Assembly (NCBI RefSeq): GCF_002252755.1
Contig: NZ_NHOY01000092.1
Coordinates: 1-60,845 of the forward strand
Source of the DNA: Halorubrum sp. Hd13
GTDB taxonomy: Archaea > Halobacteriota > Halobacteria > Halobacteriales > Haloferacaceae
DNA length: 60,845 nt
Reading direction: 5' to 3'
The position numbers and the translations under genes were made by a program. A model generated the notes under the pieces. The model was not told where the DNA came from. It made no database searches and saw nothing but the letters and a program-made list of their open reading frames with translations. This document shows, one piece after another, positions 45,337 to 54,151 of the stretch; positions within the stretch are counted from its first letter, which is position 1; each line of letters starts with the position of its first letter.

Positions 45337-46284
45337 ATGAGCGATCCAGACGTCCTCGTGCTGCGACAGACGATCCACGGATCGGACGCGTCGGACCTCG
45401 TCGCGTCGCTCCGCGAGCGACTCCCCGACCGCGAGATCGCGCTGGCGCGGACGCCGGCGGAGGAGCGCGAGCTGATCGCGAACGCCCGCGCCGCGGTGGG
45501 GCTCCACATCGACGAGGAGCTGTTGGCGGCCGCCGAGGAGCTCGAACTGTTCGCCTGCGTGTTCGCCGGGACCGGGCACCTCCCGCGCGAGGCGCTCGCG
45601 GACCGCGGCGTCGCCGTGACGAACGCCTCCGGCGTCCACGGCCCGAACATCGCCGAGTACGTCGTCGGGTCGATGATCACGCACGCCCGCCGGTGGCCGC
45701 GCGCGCACCGCCAGCAGGCGGACCGCGAGTGGCGCACCTACGAGACGACCGAGGTGTACGGCTCGACGGTCGCCGTCGTCGGGCTCGGCGCCATCGGGCA
45801 GACGGTCCTCGAACGGCTGGCGTCGTTCGACGTCGAGGCGGTCGGCGTCCGGTACTCGCCCGAGAAGGGCGGCCCGGCCGACGCGGTGTACGGCTTCGAC
45901 GAGTTCCACGAGGGGATCGCCGACGCCGAGTACGTGGTGCTCGCGTGCCCGCTCACCGAGACGACGCGGGGGATCGTCGACACGGAGGCGCTCAAAACGA
46001 TGCGCTCCGACGCCGTCCTGATAAACGTGGCGCGCGGGCCGATCGTCGACACCGACGCCTTGGTCTCCTCGCTCAGGAACAGCCGGATTAGAGGGGCCGC
46101 CCTCGACGTGACCGACCCCGAACCCCTCCCGGAGGACCACCCGCTGTGGGGGCTCGGGAACGCCACGATCACCCCGCACAACGCCGGCCACACGCCGCAC
46201 TACTACGACCGCGTCGCCGACATCCTCGCCGGCAACCTCACCCGGCTCGATGACGGCGAGGAGCTTGAGAATCGGGTAGTATAA
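45337..46284 (+). CDS. D-2-hydroxyacid dehydrogenase
   Basis: NAD-dependent dehydrogenase, 315 residues. NAD motif VVGLGAIGQTVLERL (about 147-162), NVARGPIVD with substrate-binding Arg, the catalytic acidic motif DVTDPEPLPEDHP and the His in TPHNAGHTP. Acts on a D-2-hydroxy acid and 2-oxo acid pair; the exact substrate is unknown. TATA-like TTTATAAC about 30 bases upstream of the ATG at 45337. Confidence 0.94.
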   Translation: MSDPDVLVLRQTIHGSDASDLVASLRERLPDREIALARTPAEERELIANARAAVGLHIDEELLAAAEELELFACVFAGTGHLPREALADRGVAVTNASGVHGPNIAEYVVGSMITHARRWPRAHRQQADREWRTYETTEVYGSTVAVVGLGAIGQTVLERLASFDVEAVGVRYSPEKGGPADAVYGFDEFHEGIADAEYVVLACPLTETTRGIVDTEALKTMRSDAVLINVARGPIVDTDALVSSLRNSRIRGAALDVTDPEPLPEDHPLWGLGNATITPHNAGHTPHYYDRVADILAGNLTRLDDGEELENRVV

Positions 46285-46299
46285 GATACTCGGACGGCG

Positions 46300-46397
46300 G
46301 ACCGCGGCGTCGACATCGGGGACCGCGGCGTCGACATCGGGGACCGCGGCGTCGACATCGGGGACCGCGGCGTCGACATCGGGGACCGCGGCGCCGG
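46300..46397. repeat. 21-base tandem repeat, 4.6 copies
   Basis: Unit GACCGCGGCGTCGACATCGG plus G, in the short space between convergent genes, ending at the stop codon of the cyclophilin gene. Confidence 0.93.
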
Positions 46398-46398
46398 T

Positions 46399-46965
46399 CT
46401 ACTCGTCGACGGCGACCTGCTCGATCTCGACCGTGTCGCGGGGCTCGTCGCGTCGGTCGGTCGGGACGGCGCCGATCTCTTCGACGACGTCCATCCCGTC
46501 GATGACCTGGCCGAAGACGGCGTGCTTGCCGTCGAGGTGCGGGGTCGCGTCAAGCGTGATGAAGAACTGCGAGCCGTTCGTGTTCGGGCCGGAGTTCGCC
46601 ATCGAGAGGATCCCCGGACCGTCGTGGGTGAGGTCGTCGTGGAACTCGTCGTCGAACTGGTAGCCGGGGCCGCCGCGGCCGTTCTCCTGCGGGTCGCCGC
46701 CCTGGATCATGAAGTCCTCGATGACGCGGTGGAAGACGTTCCCCTCGTACAGCGAGTCGCCGCGGACCTCGCCGCTCTCGGGGTCTTCCCACGTGTTGGT
46801 GTCGCGCGCGGGGTCGGCGTCCGCGGCGGGGTCGTGACGCGCCAGTCCGAGGAAGTTCTCGACCGTCTTCGGGGCGCGGTCGGCGAACAGCTCGACGACG
46901 ACGTCGCCGTGGTTCGTCTGGAGCGTCACCTGCGGGTTGTCGGGGTTGGAAACCTCTCGTGCCAT
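46399..46965 (-). CDS. Peptidyl-prolyl cis-trans isomerase, cyclophilin type
   Basis: Cytoplasmic proline isomerase, 188 residues. Catalytic Arg in [15 protein letters not shown]; the active-site segments [16 protein letters not shown] and [17 protein letters not shown] loop insertion ([20 protein letters not shown]) is typical for haloarchaeal members. The open frame to 47082 gives a basic N-terminal extension that is not cyclophilin-like; the ATG at 46965 gives [11 protein letters not shown]. Convergent with the dehydrogenase gene, across the 21-base repeat. Confidence 0.95.
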   Translation of the reverse strand: MAREVSNPDNPQVTLQTNHGDVVVELFADRAPKTVENFLGLARHDPAADADPARDTNTWEDPESGEVRGDSLYEGNVFHRVIEDFMIQGGDPQENGRGGPGYQFDDEFHDDLTHDGPGILSMANSGPNTNGSQFFITLDATPHLDGKHAVFGQVIDGMDVVEEIGAVPTDRRDEPRDTVEIEQVAVDE

Positions 46966-47068
46966 GTCGCCGTGAAGGGACGCGCGTCGGAAAACCCTAC
47001 CCATCCCCGCCGCCGCGTCCCCGACCGCGAACACCGCGTTTATAAACGGACGTCGCCGACGCGTCGAC

Positions 47069-47269
47069 ATGGGTTCGACCACCGTCCTGACCGCCGCCGC
47101 GCTTCTCGTCGGGGTGACGGTCGGCGCGCTGTTCGCGTTCCTCCGCGTCCCGATCCCCGCCCCGCCGGAGTTACCGGGCGTGATGGCGATCGTCGGGATC
47201 TATCTCGGCTTCAAACTCGTCGGCTACGTCGATGTGGGCTTCGACCTGCTCGACGCGCTCGGGCTGTAA
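47069..47269 (+). CDS. XapX family small membrane protein
   Basis: 66 residues with two helices (about 8-26 and 37-53) and the XapX core [37 protein letters not shown]. XapX proteins are found beside xanthine or sugar metabolism genes in bacteria and are of unknown function. ATG at 47069 has TTTATAAAC about 30 bases upstream. Divergent from cyclophilin. Confidence 0.88.
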   Translation: MGSTTVLTAAALLVGVTVGALFAFLRVPIPAPPELPGVMAIVGIYLGFKLVGYVDVGFDLLDALGL

Positions 47270-47280
47270 CGGTCCGCCCT

Positions 47281-47330
47281 CACCCGTCGCTTCGGCCGCC
47301 TCCACCCGTCGCTTCGGCCGCCTCCACCCG
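47281..47330. repeat. 22-base direct repeat, 2.3 copies
   Basis: CACCCGTCGCTTCGGCCGCC plus TC at 47281 and 47303, starting 11 bases after the XapX stop codon. Confidence 0.88.
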
Positions 47331-47414
47331 CCGATCCGTCCCGCTCGCGGGTCGACTGCGCCGCTCGCTCGAACGGCCGGTATCGTTTTGCACCCGGCCC
47401 GAGCAGTGCCGGGT

Positions 47415-47924
47415 ATGTACGACGACATCCTCCTCCCGGTCGCGCCCGGCGGCGAGTCGAACGACGCCGTCCCGCACGCCGCCAGCCTCGCCGAGCGCTA
47501 CGACGCCACCGTCCACGTCGTCTCCGCGGTCGACACGCTGGCGCAGACGCTCGGCGGGCCGCAGGCCGGAGCGTTCGCCGAACGGATCGAGGACGCCGCG
47601 CGAAAGCGCGTCGAGACGGTGACCGCGGAGCTCGATGACGCGGGGGTCGACGTCGTCGGCGACGTCAGGCAGGGCGAGCCGATCGACATCATCGAGGCCG
47701 CCATCGAGGACACCGGCGCCGACATCGTCGTGATGCCGAGCCACACTCGCAGCGGCCTCCGGCGAGTCCTCCTCGGAAGCGTCACCGAGAAGATAGTCCG
47801 GGTCTCTTCCGTTCCCGTCGTCACCGTGCCGATGGCCGTGGACGGCGACGACGCGACGACGGGCGAGGATGCGACGACGGGCGACGCCGACGGGGGCGAC
47901 GACCGGTCCGCAGACGGGACGTGA
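47415..47924 (+). CDS. Universal stress protein (UspA family)
   Basis: 169 residues of the Usp fold. N-terminal strand YDDILLPVAPGGESNDAV, then ATVHVVSAVDTL, and the C-terminal ATP-binding-type motif region VMPSHTRSGLRRVLLGSVTEKIVRVSSVPVVTVP, a G2xG9xG(S/T)-like motif. The last 25 residues are acidic low-complexity (DDATTGEDATTGDADGGDD). Cytoplasmic, often ATP- or AMP-binding stress factor. Its stop codon overlaps the truA GTG start (GTGA), so they are coupled. Confidence 0.94.
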   Translation: MYDDILLPVAPGGESNDAVPHAASLAERYDATVHVVSAVDTLAQTLGGPQAGAFAERIEDAARKRVETVTAELDDAGVDVVGDVRQGEPIDIIEAAIEDTGADIVVMPSHTRSGLRRVLLGSVTEKIVRVSSVPVVTVPMAVDGDDATTGEDATTGDADGGDDRSADGT

Positions 47925-48835
47925 CCGCCGCCGCGACGACTCGCGCGTTCCGGGTCGCGTACGACGGCCGCGAGTACGCCGGCTTCCAGCGCCAGCCCCA
48001 CGCGACGACCGTCGAAGGCACCCTCCTCCGGGCGCTCGCGGAACACGGACTGCTCGATCGCGGGGACGGGCCGACGCACGCGACGCCGCCGGGCTACGCC
48101 GCGGCGGGCCGCACCGACGCCGGGGTCTCCGCGGTCGCGCAGACGGTCGCGTTCGAGGCGCCGACGTGGCTCACGCCGCGGGCGTTCAACGGGCACCTCC
48201 CGGGATCGGTGCGCGTCTGGGCGGCCGCGGACGTCCGGGACGGGTTCCACGCGACGCACGACGCGGTCCGGCGGACGTACCGGTACCACCTCTACGCGCC
48301 CGCGGCGGGTGCCTCCTCGCCGGCCCCCGACGGGGCCGTGGACGACGGACGCGTCCGCGACGCCCTCGGTCGGCTCTCGGGCCGCCACGACTTCCACAAC
48401 CTGACGAGCGACGACGCGGGGACCGTCCGGAACCTGACCGCGACCGCGTCCCGGGACGGCGACCTGCTCGTGGTCGAAGTCGCCGCCGACGGCTTCCCGC
48501 GCGCGCTGGTCCGCCGGCTCGTCGCCGCGGTCCGGGCGGTCGGACGGGGCCACACCGAGCCGTCGCGGATCGACCGCCTGCTCGACGCGGAGCCGGTGCC
48601 GGGGGAACTCGGCGTCGGCCCCGCGCCGCCCGAGCCGCTGGTGCTGTGGGACGTCGCGTACGACGGGGTCGCCTTCGACGTCGACCGGGAGGCCGCCGAG
48701 AGCGCCGGCGTCGCCTTCGGAGAGCGGTACCAGACGGCCCGTCACGCCGCCGCCGCGACGGGGGCGATCCGGGACCGGATCGCGTCGGGGGACCGCGTCG
48801 AGTCCGCGGAGCGCCGCGACGGCGACGCCTCTTAG
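47921..48835 (+). CDS. truA: tRNA pseudouridine(38-40) synthase TruA
   Basis: Converts U38-U40 in the anticodon arm of tRNAs to pseudouridine. 304 residues. Catalytic Asp66 in the GRTDAGVSA motif, N-terminal RVAYDGREYAGFQ RNA-binding strand, RTYRYHLYAP, and FVRRLV-like PRALVRRLVAAV near the C-terminus. GTG start at 47921 overlapping the usp stop. Extra C-terminal helix beyond ~265 (AARHAAAATGAI) is usual in archaea. Confidence 0.95.
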   Translation: MTAAATTRAFRVAYDGREYAGFQRQPHATTVEGTLLRALAEHGLLDRGDGPTHATPPGYAAAGRTDAGVSAVAQTVAFEAPTWLTPRAFNGHLPGSVRVWAAADVRDGFHATHDAVRRTYRYHLYAPAAGASSPAPDGAVDDGRVRDALGRLSGRHDFHNLTSDDAGTVRNLTATASRDGDLLVVEVAADGFPRALVRRLVAAVRAVGRGHTEPSRIDRLLDAEPVPGELGVGPAPPEPLVLWDVAYDGVAFDVDREAAESAGVAFGERYQTARHAAAATGAIRDRIASGDRVESAERRDGDAS

Positions 48836-49380
48836 TCGGCCGCGCTCACCTCGGCGGCGTCGGCGGACGGGGTCTCCATCCCGTCGACGCGCAGGAGGAG
48901 GGTGTTGCCGTCGACGTTCGTGGCGTCGACGGTCCCCGAGAGGCGCAGCCCGGCGGCCGGCGTCGGACCGACGGTGACGTGATCGCCGGCCTCGAAGGGA
49001 CCGACCGGACCGCGGATCACCAACTCAGCGCGGCAGAGTTCGGGGTTGGCGACGCTGGAGAGGTCGATCTCCTCGACGTTCACGCCCTCTACCGGGTCGC
49101 CATCGACGGCGACCGGCGTGGTCTCGGCGTCGTCCATCCGCTCGACGCCGAGAGTCTCGTAGGCGCCGTCGGTGGGGACGTACCCGCCGTCGGGCCCCGG
49201 GACGCCCTCGACCAGCCGGAGGTCCCGAAGGCTCTGCATCCGGTTCCGGACCGTGCCGGCTTTGCGATCGATCGACTCGGCGATGTCACCCCCGGAGACC
49301 GGGAGATCGGCGTTTTCCGCGAGGTTCACGAGCGCGGTCAAGACGCGTTTCTGACTCGTCGTGAGCTGTATCGTCGGCAT
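48832..49380 (-). CDS. Winged-helix transcriptional regulator (Rrf2-like)
   Basis: 182 residues. N-terminal winged helix (about 6-75) with QLTTSQKRVLTALVNLAE, GDIAESIDRKAGTVRNRMQS and GYVPTDGAY, as in haloarchaeal regulators annotated as Rrf2-type. The C-terminal half (VNVEEIDLSSVANPELCRAE) may form a sensor domain; only one Cys is seen, so an iron-sulfur cluster is unlikely. TATA-like CGTTTATTCATATC lies about 25 bases upstream of the ATG at 49380. It overlaps the truA stop by a few bases on the opposite strand (convergent). Confidence 0.88.
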   Translation of the reverse strand: MPTIQLTTSQKRVLTALVNLAENADLPVSGGDIAESIDRKAGTVRNRMQSLRDLRLVEGVPGPDGGYVPTDGAYETLGVERMDDAETTPVAVDGDPVEGVNVEEIDLSSVANPELCRAELVIRGPVGPFEAGDHVTVGPTPAAGLRLSGTVDATNVDGNTLLLRVDGMETPSADAAEVSAAD

Positions 49381-49680
49381 ACACGAACCCAACAAATTGA
49401 TATGAATAAACGTTTGCTTCTACGCACCTTATATTCTTGATACAGTAATTGAGCGCCGAGTAATCCCACAAACATATGTTATTAGTGCCAAAATGCATAG
49501 AGAACAGAACTCCTGCTACTCCATATGAGACACAATCTGCGTATCAGCTATCTTTCGCTGTATGACCCCGAATTTCTTTATCAGTATTCCGTATTTACAC
49601 TGGTATCTGAGATAATTCTCACAATACCTTATATAGTTGGCACCGTGGATATTTACCCGTCCGTTCGGAAGCGGGAGCCG
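49381..49680. promoter_or_regulatory. AT-rich intergenic island upstream of nadE
   Basis: About 300 bases that are clearly AT-rich, with many short A/T runs (TTGATATGAATAAACG, CATATGTTATTAG, CTTTATCAGTATTCCG). It holds the promoter of the HTH regulator on the minus strand and a TATA (CCTTATATAG, 49627-49636) facing nadE. A 93-codon ORF (49525-49806) crosses it, but its composition is unlike haloarchaeal protein. The rest, up to 49798, is ordinary GC-rich DNA. Confidence 0.55.
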
Positions 49681-49798
49681 AACATGAATCGTCGAACCGA
49701 CGGTCGACCGCGGTCGGGTCCCCGCCGAGCTGCGGTCCCGGACCGCGCCACGCCGTGGAACCGCGGAGCGACGACGGGGACGACCGGAGGCCCGAACG

Positions 49799-50791
49799 AT
49801 GAGTGATCGGGGGTCTCCCGCCTTCGAGGGCGACTCGTTAGACGGGCGCGCCGCGAGTTCGGTCCGGTCGGACGCTCGCGACGAGACGGCTGCGACCGAC
49901 GGACCGCACGCCGGCGAGTCCGTTCCCGACGACGTCACCGGCGACGGGGACCGTCGCCTCCGCGACCCCGGTGACGAGCGCGAGCGGGTCCGCTCGTTCC
50001 TGGAGTCGCGGGTCGCGGCCGCCGGTGCCGAGGGGGTCGTGGTCAACATGAGCGGCGGGCTCGACTCCACGGTGACCGCGGCGCTGGCCGTCGAGGCGCT
50101 CGGCGCCGACCGCGTGTACGGGCTGATACTCCCGTGTAATAAGGTCGGCGCGCACCACGCTCGCGACGCCGAGGCACTGGCCGAGGCGCTCGGGATCGAT
50201 CACGACACGGTCCACCTCCATTCGCTGTTCGCGCAGCTCGGCGCGGTCGCGCCCGACAGATTCGACCTCCACGACGAACCGGTCCTGTCCGGCAACGCCG
50301 TCGCCCGGCTCCGGATGACGCTCGCGTACCTCGCCGCGAACGCGACGGACCGCCTCGTCTGCGGGACGGCCAACCGGAGCGAGCTGCTGCTCGGCTACTT
50401 CACGAAACACGGCGACGGCGGTGCGGACGTGCACCCGATCGGGCACCTGTACAAGACCGAGGTCCGCGCCCTCGCGTCCGAGCTCGACGTCCCCGAGTTC
50501 GTCGTCGAGAAGCCGCCGACCGCGGGATTCCTCCCCGGACAGCGCGACGCCGACGATCTGGGCGCCCCGTACGAGGTCATCGACCGCGTGCTCCGGCTCG
50601 GCGTCGACCGCGGGCTCGGCGCCGCGGCGATCGCGGAGCGGCTGTCGGACGGCGAGGAGGACGACGTTGACGTCGACGAGGAGGGCGGCGTCGACGTCGA
50701 CGAGGAGACCGTCGCCGACCTTCTCGACCGACACCGGGCCACGGCTCACAAGCGCACGACGCCGACCGTGCCGACCGGGCGCGGGCCGTAG
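49799..50791 (+). CDS. nadE: NAD+ synthase
   Basis: Makes NAD from deamido-NAD with ATP and ammonia. 330 residues. ATP-pyrophosphatase motif SGGLDST (85-91), CNKVGAHHARDAEALAEALG, GNAVARLRMTLAYLAAN, the NAD-binding CGTANRSELLLGYFTKHGDG and the KTEVRALASELDVPEFVVEKPPT region with GFLPGQRDADDLG. About 60 extra N-terminal residues are disordered. The C-terminal VDVDEEGGVDVDEE is an acidic repeat. An alternative in-frame start is possible within the tail. Single gene, 8-base overlap with a doubtful ORF upstream. Confidence 0.95.
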   Translation: MSDRGSPAFEGDSLDGRAASSVRSDARDETAATDGPHAGESVPDDVTGDGDRRLRDPGDERERVRSFLESRVAAAGAEGVVVNMSGGLDSTVTAALAVEALGADRVYGLILPCNKVGAHHARDAEALAEALGIDHDTVHLHSLFAQLGAVAPDRFDLHDEPVLSGNAVARLRMTLAYLAANATDRLVCGTANRSELLLGYFTKHGDGGADVHPIGHLYKTEVRALASELDVPEFVVEKPPTAGFLPGQRDADDLGAPYEVIDRVLRLGVDRGLGAAAIAERLSDGEEDDVDVDEEGGVDVDEETVADLLDRHRATAHKRTTPTVPTGRGP

Positions 50792-50832
50792 CCCCCTCCG
50801 TCGCTCCCTCCGTACCGCACGACTGACGCGCG

Positions 50833-52275
50833 CTACTCCCAGCCGTCGGGCCAGAGGTCGGCCGCGCGCATCCCCGTCTCGAAGTCGGCGTCGCGGAACT
50901 CGGCGACGAGTTCCTCGCGGTCGAGCCGGGGCACGTCGCGCTCGGCGGCCGCGAACTCGCAGACGAGCAGCGCCGTCAGCATCGCGTGCTCCCGGACGTT
51001 CCGGTCGTCGACCTTGTCTCGCGTGTCCGCGTGCGTGTGACCCCAGCCGCGGCCGCGGTCGCCGGAGTCGCTGTGAAGCTGGAGCGCCGGCACCCCGCGG
51101 CGGACGAACGGCCACTGGTCGGAGAACGGGTGCGGCTCCGCGTCCACCGCGATCGGCTGGCGGGTCGCCGTCGACACCGACCTCGCGACCGACGCGGCCG
51201 CGTCGGAGGCGTGCGCGAGCGCGACGAGGTCCCGGTGGCGCCCCGCGCCGTCGACGTTGATCACGCCCCGTATCCGGTCGAGGTCGACCGTCTCGGCCAG
51301 GTGCTCCGCGCCGAGGAGCCCGACCTCCTCGGCGCCGACGGCGACGACGTCGACGCCGATCGGGAGCTCCGCTTCGGTCAGGATCCCCGCCGCGGTCGCC
51401 ACGGTCGCGATCCCGCAGCCGTTGTCGAGCGCCCCCTCCGCGATGTCGTGGCCGTCGTAGTGGGCGAGCAACAGGAGCCGCTCGTCCGTGTCGGGCCCGA
51501 CGCGGCCGACGACGTTCCGGCTCTCGCCGGGCTCGGTCGTCGCCTCGACGGTGAGCTCGGCCTCGGCGGCCGCGTCGCTCGCGACGTGCGTCCCGCCCGC
51601 GCCGCCTCCGCCGGCCGCGTACTCCCGGAGCCACGCGCCGGACTCCTTGGAGACGCCGACCGCGACAGCGTCGGCCTCCCCGCCGAACGTCAGCGAGCCC
51701 GTCGGCGGGAGCTGCCCGTCGAGGTGGTTGACGAAGACGAAGCCGACCGCGCCCGCCTCGATTGCGTACCCGAACTTCTCCATCCGGTGGACGAACCGAC
51801 CGTCCGGCGTCGTCGTCGAGGCGACGGCGATCCGCCCCTCGACGTCGCGCTCGTCGATCTCGGCGGGGGTGCCGTACCCCACGTCGACGAGCTCCCCGGA
51901 GACTTCGCCGGCGGGCGAGTACGGGAGCGCGATCGACTCGAACTCGCGGACCGAGCCCTCGCCGTTCCGGTTCGGGACCCGAACGCGAAGCGACGCGCGT
52001 CCGCGCTCCCACGCGTCCAGTTCGAAGGGCTCGGTGTCGACGTCGGCGAGCCCCGCGCGCTCGAACGCCGCCGCGACGACCCCCGCCGCCCGGCGCTCCC
52101 CGTCGCTGCCGGCCATGCGGCTCCCGATCGCGGTGAGGTCGGTGAGGAAGCGCCACGGTTCGTCGTCCGTCCACGTCCGGCCGAGCGCGGGGGCGAGCGC
52201 GGCGCGTCGCTCGCGGACGCGCTCGACGGCCTCCGCGTCGGCGGACACGTCGGCTTCGGTCGGCTGCGAGTGCAT
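50833..52275 (-). CDS. M28 family zinc aminopeptidase/carboxypeptidase
   Basis: 480 residues. A protease-associated-like insert (about 110-230) lies between two halves of the M28 fold. The binuclear Zn ligands are visible: His272 in AHYDGHD, Asp284 in GALDNGCG, Glu316/Glu317 in GAEEVG, Asp342 in INVDGAG, and His in GHTHADTRDKVDDR. No signal peptide, so probably cytoplasmic. Likely cleaves amino acids or acyl groups from peptides; exact specificity unknown. ATG at 52275. Confidence 0.93.
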   Translation of the reverse strand: MHSQPTEADVSADAEAVERVRERRAALAPALGRTWTDDEPWRFLTDLTAIGSRMAGSDGERRAAGVVAAAFERAGLADVDTEPFELDAWERGRASLRVRVPNRNGEGSVREFESIALPYSPAGEVSGELVDVGYGTPAEIDERDVEGRIAVASTTTPDGRFVHRMEKFGYAIEAGAVGFVFVNHLDGQLPPTGSLTFGGEADAVAVGVSKESGAWLREYAAGGGGAGGTHVASDAAAEAELTVEATTEPGESRNVVGRVGPDTDERLLLLAHYDGHDIAEGALDNGCGIATVATAAGILTEAELPIGVDVVAVGAEEVGLLGAEHLAETVDLDRIRGVINVDGAGRHRDLVALAHASDAAASVARSVSTATRQPIAVDAEPHPFSDQWPFVRRGVPALQLHSDSGDRGRGWGHTHADTRDKVDDRNVREHAMLTALLVCEFAAAERDVPRLDREELVAEFRDADFETGMRAADLWPDGWE

Positions 52276-52366
52276 GCTACAGACTGCCCCGGCAGCCTGT
52301 TAAGCATGTGGCTCCCGGCACCGGAAACGCTATGTTAAAGTGTGGTCGTCGGATAATTCCGGGCGA

Positions 52367-52437
52367 GCACCGTTGGTCCAGTGGTAGGACATTAGCTTCC
52401 CAAGCTAATAGCCCGGGTTCAATTCCCGGACGGTGCA
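52367..52437 (+). tRNA. tRNA-Gly (anticodon CCC)
   Basis: GCACCGT/ACGGTGC acceptor with discriminator A, D-arm GGTCCAGTGGTAGGAC, anticodon arm TTAGC-TTCCCAA-GCTAA (CCC), T-arm CCGGG-TTCAATT-CCCGG. 71 bases, no intron. TATA-like GTTAAAG about 30 bases upstream. Confidence 0.95.
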
Positions 52438-52481
52438 TTTCTCGAACGTAGTGAGAGAAATCACCGGACGGAATTGAACCC
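52438..52481 (+). terminator. Hairpin and inverted T-arm copy after tRNA-Gly
   Basis: TTTCTC...GAGAAA forms a stem-loop (52438-52460) at the tRNA 3' end, likely for termination or processing. Right after it GGAATTGAACCC (52470-52481) is an exact inverted copy of the 12-base tRNA T-arm segment GGGTTCAATTCC. Confidence 0.5.
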
Positions 52482-52548
52482 TATCAGTCGCGCGCAGCGA
52501 CCGGCGCGACGCGAGCGGCGGCACGGGGCGGACGGAACGCGCGCCCGA

Positions 52549-54030
52549 CTAGAAGATGTTCGCCTGCCCGTAGACGGAGATGCCGGTGTCAGTGATCTCG
52601 TACGGCTTCGTCTCCCGCGAGTGGTTCGCGTCGCGGATCTTCTGGATCTCGACGGCGAGCCGCGTCTCGCGGAAGTCAGAGCCGCGGATGTACTGGAGCA
52701 CGAACACCGCGTCGGTGAGGTACTCGACGATCCCGTGCCGGGAGGCGTAGGGGTTCTCCTCGCTGGCCTCCGAGGTCAACAGCGTCGTCACGCCGGCCTC
52801 CTTCAGCGACCGGGTGAAGCCGAACACCTCAGAGCGCCGCTTCGCCGGGTGGTCGTACATCATCTCCAGCAGCGAGACGGAGTCGAGCACCAGCCGGTCG
52901 GCGTCGAAGTCGGCGATGAGGCGGATGAGGTCGTTCCGGATCGAGGCCAGCGAGTTCGCCATCTCGATGGGGTCGATGGCGACGACGGCGAGGCGCCCCT
53001 CGTCGGCGTGGTCGCGGAACGTCCACCCCTTCTCCGACGCGGTCGAGAGGATCGACTCGCGCGTCTGCTCTAACGTGATGTACACGCCCTTGCCCCCGGA
53101 TTCGAGCGCCTCGTTGAGGAACTGGAGCGCGAACGTCGTCTTCCCCGTCCCCGCCCCGCCGATGACGGAGAGCAGGGAGCGACGCGGGACGCCGCCGAGG
53201 ATCATCTCGTCGAGTCCCTCGATGCCCACGTCGGTGCGCTCGATCGAGGACTCGAACTCGTCGGGGTCGACGTCGAATCCGGGCTCGGCGCCGCCGGCGC
53301 CGCCGGCACCGCCCGCGCCGTCACCGCCGCCGAACTCGCCGAAGCCGTCGGATCCGCCCGGAGCGCGGTTTCGATACCCGCCGAACGGGTCGTCCTCGCC
53401 GAAGGACCCGCCGCCGAACGGGTCGTCGCCGTCCGGCCCGGTGGCGCCGCCGAGCGGATCCCCCGCGCTCTCGTCCGCACCGGACGGGTCCGGGTCACCG
53501 AAAGCGTCCCCGCCGAAGTCGTCGTCACCGAGGTCGTCGCCGCCGCCGAAATCGTCCTCACTGAACTCCTCGCCGCCGAAGTCCTCGCCGCCGCCGAAGT
53601 CGTCGCCGCCGCCGAAGTCCTCGCCGGTCGCCTCGCCCGGCGATCCAGGCTCACCGAACTCTCTTCCGCCGAACGGATCGTCGTCACCGAACGATCCCCC
53701 GCCGAGTGAGTCGCTCTCAGCGCCGCCGTCGTCACCGCCTTCCGGGCCAGTCTCGTCGGTCTCGTCCGTCCCGTCGCGGACTCCGCCGAACGGGTCGTCC
53801 CCCTCCCCGCGGTCCGGAGCCTCGTCGCTACCGGATTCGTCGCCCACCGCCTCGGCGTCGTCGCCCACCGCCTCGGCATCGTCGGTCTCGGCGTCGTCGC
53901 CCACCGCCTCGGCGTCGTCGGTCTCGGCGTCTTCGCTCCCGAGATCGTCGGCCTCGGCGTCTCCCGAGCGGTCGGACTCGTCGTCGAGGTCGCGCAGCGC
54001 GCGCTCGAACCAGTCGTCCTCTTCGCTCAT
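52549..54030 (-). CDS. KaiC/RecA-type ATPase with long disordered N-terminus
   Basis: 493 residues. Residues 1-250 are disordered, acidic and Gly/Phe-rich, with repeated DDPFGG/DPFGG and FGG motifs (for example at 79-83, 118-122, 203-207, 214-218). Residues about 262-490 form one KaiC domain: Walker A GGAGTGKTT (291-299), catalytic Glu321 in YITLEQT, Walker B-like VLDSVSLLEM and the R-finger-like region near VEIQKIRDANHSRETKPYEI. The family regulates signalling or gas-vesicle and motility-like functions in haloarchaea; here no partner is evident. Upstream frame (to 54429) lies antisense to NAD kinase. Confidence 0.9.
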   Translation of the reverse strand: MSEEDDWFERALRDLDDESDRSGDAEADDLGSEDAETDDAEAVGDDAETDDAEAVGDDAEAVGDESGSDEAPDRGEGDDPFGGVRDGTDETDETGPEGGDDGGAESDSLGGGSFGDDDPFGGREFGEPGSPGEATGEDFGGGDDFGGGEDFGGEEFSEDDFGGGDDLGDDDFGGDAFGDPDPSGADESAGDPLGGATGPDGDDPFGGGSFGEDDPFGGYRNRAPGGSDGFGEFGGGDGAGGAGGAGGAEPGFDVDPDEFESSIERTDVGIEGLDEMILGGVPRRSLLSVIGGAGTGKTTFALQFLNEALESGGKGVYITLEQTRESILSTASEKGWTFRDHADEGRLAVVAIDPIEMANSLASIRNDLIRLIADFDADRLVLDSVSLLEMMYDHPAKRRSEVFGFTRSLKEAGVTTLLTSEASEENPYASRHGIVEYLTDAVFVLQYIRGSDFRETRLAVEIQKIRDANHSRETKPYEITDTGISVYGQANIF

Positions 54031-54151
54031 CGTTTCAGCCGGCCGTGGGCGGTCGACATGTCCTTGGCAACGCGGCCGGCCGGCTTGAAACTTTCCGGAA
54101 GCCGGGGCCGAAGTCCGCATCCTTTTGTCCGGTGGCGAGAATCGGTGGCGC

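Noticed and set aside
46300-46397. CRISPR array or structured RNA in the 21-base repeat
   Set aside because: Pure tandem repeat without spacers or hairpin beyond base composition.
49525-49806. 93-codon ORF in the AT-rich island
   Set aside because: First half is unlike haloarchaeal protein; its end overlaps nadE. A 40-codon start at 49684 is possible but has no support.
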